The notes under the pieces were generated by a model that was given only the letters and a program-made list of their open reading frames with translations, made no database searches and was not told the DNA's origin. Position numbers and translations under genes: made by a program. A stretch of 20,006 nt of DNA, from positions 1-20,006 of the forward strand of contig CALSCQ010001510.1 in NCBI GenBank assembly GCA_943704525.1. Reading direction: 5' to 3'. Shown one piece after another: positions 16,323 through 20,006 of this stretch; positions within the stretch are counted from its first letter, which is position 1; every line of letters starts with the position of its first letter. The DNA is from Pigoraptor vietnamica. Taxonomy: Eukaryota; Opisthokonta; Filasterea.

Positions 16323-18853
16323 GTGAACGGCGTCGATGGGAGCTCATTGCTACCATACACGGCACACTGCGGGGAGTTGAGCTGCGCGTGCCGCACACCA
16401 CGCACAGCGCCGACCCCTTCCGCAACGAGAAGCGATATGGAACCAATGCCATACGAATTGCGCGGACTGACGACTGTCGCCGAGCGCACAGGAACCCACT
16501 CGTCGCCCTCACCGAGGACGTCGAACGAGCTCGATCCTCCACAGCACTCACTGCACCCCTCGCACGGCGCGAGGCGAATGCCGCCATCGCCCGCCTTGAA
16601 GTCGAGGAGGACCTCTTGGGTGCCGTTGCTGACCACGCCTGAGCACGGAAGAAGTTAAGGTGTACGTTGAGAAAATGGGCGAAGCGAAGAGGGAAGGGGA
16701 GATAATGACATCCTAGCTCAGACACAGCATGAGCAACAATGCACAGACACAAATGCACCCTCGCGTGCAGATGGAGGCACCAAGACAGCGAGGAGACGCA
16801 AAGGCACGCACAGAGCGGGACGCGTCAGACGAAGAGCACACCCTAAAGCGCCAATTCGGAGGAAATCAGACACCGACCCTTCCAAGTGGCCCGGAGGAAG
16901 ACGGGACCGCGATCGACCACACGCGCGTCCCCATACACCATCTTCTTCGCGATGAGCACGAGGCGCCGCGCAATCGTCTGCTTGTTGCGCGGGTGTATCG
17001 CACCGTGCGGTGACTCCATATCGCTGCTCATGCAGTGCCGTCAGTGTGTGGAGACGACAGAAAAACACACGCGCCATAAAGTTGTGAGGAAGTGTGAGCG
17101 GCATTGGCAGCGTGGCGCGGAGGGCTCGCGGCAAACTGGCAAGGACATCTGCGAGGGATATCAAGATATGTGTGGGGTCTGTACCTTAGGTCGTGCGCCG
17201 ATGCCATGCCCACGTTCGCAACGCTGTTGGCCACCTCCTGCGAACAACAGAATATGGCGTCACGCTGTTACATTGTGTGCGCGTCGATGTTCCTCCTTCA
17301 GAATCGCCAAAACGACGCGCAAGACGACGTAATGGAAAAAAAGGCCTCAGTTCAACAGGCAATCATAGGAATCGAACCCACAGAGACAACTGTAGGATCA
17401 GCTTAAACTATAGTTCGGCTGCTCGATCAACACCAGCACATAAAAGCGCGAAAGAGGGGACGAGGACAAGGGAACGAGGACACGGGACGCACCGCCTGTT
17501 GCGCGCGGATCACCGGGAATTTCGACCGCGGGGTGTTCGTGTAGCCCGCGATTTCCACGAGCAGAAAGGGCGTGCGCGCGGCACCGGCAAAGCGGCGGCG
17601 AAAATCAGCGATGAGCGCAGTGAGACGGCACGCGTACCCCACCGCCATTCGCGAGTTACTCTCGCCCTGGTACCTGCGAAGGGAGAGAAGAGCGCGTGAG
17701 TGTGATGGGGAGAGTGTGGAAGAGGGCTACGAAACTGAGTGACGCGCGAAAACATGCACAAATGTGCATGTGCGTGTGTGTGTGTCGGTGTGTGTGTGCG
17801 TGTTTGAGTGTGTGTGTCTGTGTGCGCGCGCGTGTCTGTGTGTGTGTGCATGTGTGTGTGTGTCTGTGTGTTTGTGCGTGTTTGAGTGTGTGTGTCTGTG
17901 TGCGCGCGTGTCTGTATGTGTGTGTGCACGTGTGTGTGTGCGTATGCGTGCGTGCGTGTGCGGTGTGCCTGCGTGCGTAACGTGAATGTCACGCGCAAGC
18001 GCACTCACGCACCACAGAAATGCCCTGAATGACATCGGCAGGTAAGGGCGCACCATCGAATTGTACAGCCGCGTGTCAAGTACCATGGTGCCGTTCTCAC
18101 GCAGCCTGCAATGGTCACCGGGCATTAACGAGGCACGCTCGCAACACGCAACACGACATCACTGCAATACCTAACGTCACACACGCAACCCTCCAATTCT
18201 CCCTCCCCCCCCGGTACTACAACCGAAACACACGCATCGTCACATCATATCGTCCATAACGAAGCACGCACGTGTTTCCGTCAGCGCCGCGTGGCTCTGG
18301 GCATTCGTCCAAGGCCTCGCGGGAACTCCAGGGTTCAATCGTTGTGCCCGACTTTGCACTGTGGACAATGGGGAGTGGATGCGTGGTTGAGCGATAGCAG
18401 CGCCACAACAGTCACGGGCACGTGATCCAAGCACAACCTCTTTTTGAACACATTCACACTCATGAATGTATCATATCTCTAACGGCCGAAAAGATCGACA
18501 GCTGTCACACACGCGCACGACACCCGGCTTACACGCACACGCACACGGAGATAAGCATACGGCGCCAGAATGTGCGCCACGCAACCATTAACGAGCACGT
18601 GGGCGCGCACACACAGCAAATGCGTAACAACAGAGAAACGCACCTGACGACGAGCCCGACGTTTTTTACGACGCCCGAGCGAATCAGATCGCGCCCAAAG
18701 AAATAGCTGCGATGAAATGTGGTCGATAATCTTCAATATTGACCCCGTTGCACGTACTTTGTTCCACATAACGCACTCACAAGACGCGCGCTCATATACA
18801 CACGCACATGCACACACACACACACACACGCACAGTCACACACACACACACAC

Positions 18854-18890
<37 letters not shown>

Positions 18891-19886
18891 TCACACAAAC
18901 ACATCACACATCACACACACAATATACGGCTTCGGTCTTTCATCCGCCGCACCCACCACAGTGCGCTCACGTATTCGTACGGGTCCTGGAACGTCCCAAT
19001 GGAGATGTTGCTGTGGACGGTCGTCGGGTGCGAGGCCGCCCACACGTACTGCGGGACCTGTGGTGGAAACGGGAATGGAGACGACAAAGGAAACGTTGTT
19101 GTAGGGCAGTGAGAACCTACAAGCGACATCTTCACGCAACGTTCACACCCACCCACGCACACCACACACAGTCACGCTCACGGACGCACGCATGCCCCAC
19201 ATCACACGCACAATGGACGCCGTAACGTTTAGTACGTACCGCCGTGAATGTGTTCTCCATGGGCGCGTCTGCCCATGTGCGAAGGCCGGTGAAGAAGCGC
19301 AGCGACGGGTAATTGATCGAGTCCTCTATCTCTTCGCTCGCGTTAAAGCCGGCCCCGATATGAAACTGCATGTTCGATTGGCCCTGCGTGCGTGTCAGTT
19401 GCGCGAGTGTCAGTATCAGCGTGCGTGCGCGCTTCTTGTTATGATTGTCAAACGGCGCAAATGAAACTGTGTGTTGGGCAACCACCGCGTAGAGAAAAGG
19501 GTCAACGACTACCTGCACAAGCTCACCGACATGGAGACTGCACCATAAGTGAAGAGTGGGTGCGAGTGTACGGCGAAACATTAAGCCACGAAAAGAGAAC
19601 AGTGGGAGCAGTATGACAAACCCGGAAGAAGGGTGAGTAGACAAGCACGAGAGAAGGGTTGATTGGGGGTCATAAACGCGCATTCCCACCGCGCAAAAGT
19701 ACACGTCGCCAATTAGGACATTCCTCAATACGATGCGCTGCTCGTCGCAGACGACGGTCAACACGTGGGGCCCTCCGTGTGGCACCTGCTCCATGGCCAC
19801 CGACCACGCACCGCTGGCGTCCGCGTGGCCGACGGCAGTGTGCGCACCGAGGGACACAGAGACGGACGCAAGTGGCGCACTACGCC
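16295..19886 (-). CDS. SIAE: Sialate O-acetylesterase, ten exons, 5' end outside window
   Basis: The enzyme removes O-acetyl groups from sialic acids in lysosomes or at the cell surface in animals. Minus-strand exons: 19886-19690, 19383-19240, 19057-18957, 18706-18644, 18358-18272, 18105-18013, 17673-17493, 17237-17185, 17023-16878, 16638-16295, giving 468 residues. All joins are GT-AG and in phase. Family blocks appear in order: GDVYFCA+GQSNMQF (catalytic serine motif GQSN formed across a splice), YVSAL+C+[19 protein letters not shown] (family PIEAWSS), [12 protein letters not shown]+[40 protein letters not shown] (the conserved Asp/His block, IHP) and [17 protein letters not shown] near the end. 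The signal peptide and the N-terminal block are missing; they must lie right of 20006. Most donors are GTGCGT or GTACGT. The donor GTCGGT (16877) is atypical but is the only one that keeps phase. Confidence 0.9.
17764..17960. repeat. (TG)n with embedded 78-bp tandem duplication in a SIAE intron
   Basis: GCGTGTTTGAGTGTGTGTGT occurs at 17798 and 17876, 78 bp apart, inside a long TG-rich tract. It fills much of the intron between the [11 protein letters not shown] exon and the YQGESN exon. In the SIAE sense it reads CA. Confidence 0.85.
18811..18925. repeat. (CA)n tract in a SIAE intron
   Basis: CA repeat with TCACA interruptions, ending about 30 bp from the exon at 18957-19057. In the SIAE sense it is a TG tract shortly after the donor GTGGGT. 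Confidence 0.9.
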
Positions 19887-20006
19887 CTGTGTGGACGTAA
19901 TTGGCGATTGGCGTCATCAGCGGCGATGTGTGCTCGGGTCAAGAATGCGACGCAAAACAGAAGTCAAGAAATGTGTGCGAGTGTATGTCCGCGCACACAC
20001 GCATGT
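19887..20006 (-). other. SIAE intron, truncated by the window edge
   Basis: No coding match to the expected SIAE N-terminal block is seen. The sequence ends in the acceptor TCCACACAG directly before 19886, so it is read as intron. A short minus-strand frame crossing the acceptor (MTPIANYVHT) is probably read-through. Confidence 0.6.

Noticed and set aside
15849-16658. 269-codon plus-strand frame opposite the SIAE last exon and F-box start
   Set aside because: It overlaps two well-supported minus-strand genes and has no domain of its own.

Overview
The window is nuclear DNA from a GC-rich, intron-rich unicellular eukaryote. The evidence is GT-AG introns with matching phases, F-box, SH2, C1 and Roco domains, (TG)n/(CA)n microsatellites in most introns, and no operon-like gene packing. 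The domain set (SH2, typical C1, Roco, animal-type sialate O-acetylesterase) would suit a holozoan or amoebozoan protist, but the species cannot be named from sequence alone.

Layout, left to right. Positions 1-1460 are a compositionally odd noncoding block packed with CAGT/ACTG tetramers, with a TATA box and TCAGTT initiator-like site near its right end. Positions 1527-2471 hold only weak gene candidates. Positions 2559-4176 (minus) encode a three-exon, 250-residue secreted cysteine-rich protein. A 290-bp divergent promoter (4177-4466) carries two perfect CACGTG-centred palindromes. Positions 4467-12743 (plus) carry the main gene: my spliced model has 14 exons and 1341 residues, ordered SH2, C1, leucine-rich repeats, Roc GTPase, COR, Cys-rich segment/coiled coil and an unidentified C-terminal region, with no kinase. 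Positions 12744-13693 are mostly noncoding, with an A-tract and a minus-strand poly(A)-signal cluster. Positions 13694-14010 are a decayed tandem copy of the 3' end of the next gene. Positions 14011-15907 (minus) encode an intronless F-box/leucine-rich-repeat protein interrupted by one apparent +1 frameshift. Positions 16295-19886 (minus) hold ten exons of sialate O-acetylesterase, whose first exon(s) lie beyond the right edge.

The genes do not form an obvious pathway. Two of them (the Roco protein and the F-box/LRR protein) look like signalling or ubiquitin-adaptor proteins, and two (the Cys-rich protein and SIAE) are likely secretory or lysosomal. The most notable item is the Roco protein. 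Its SH2 domain keeps the phosphotyrosine-binding residues and its C1 domain keeps the diacylglycerol-binding signature, so one polypeptide may couple phosphotyrosine, diacylglycerol and GTP signals. All exon joins were made by eye from splice motifs and reading phase and have no transcript support. The weakest joins are around 7495-8630.
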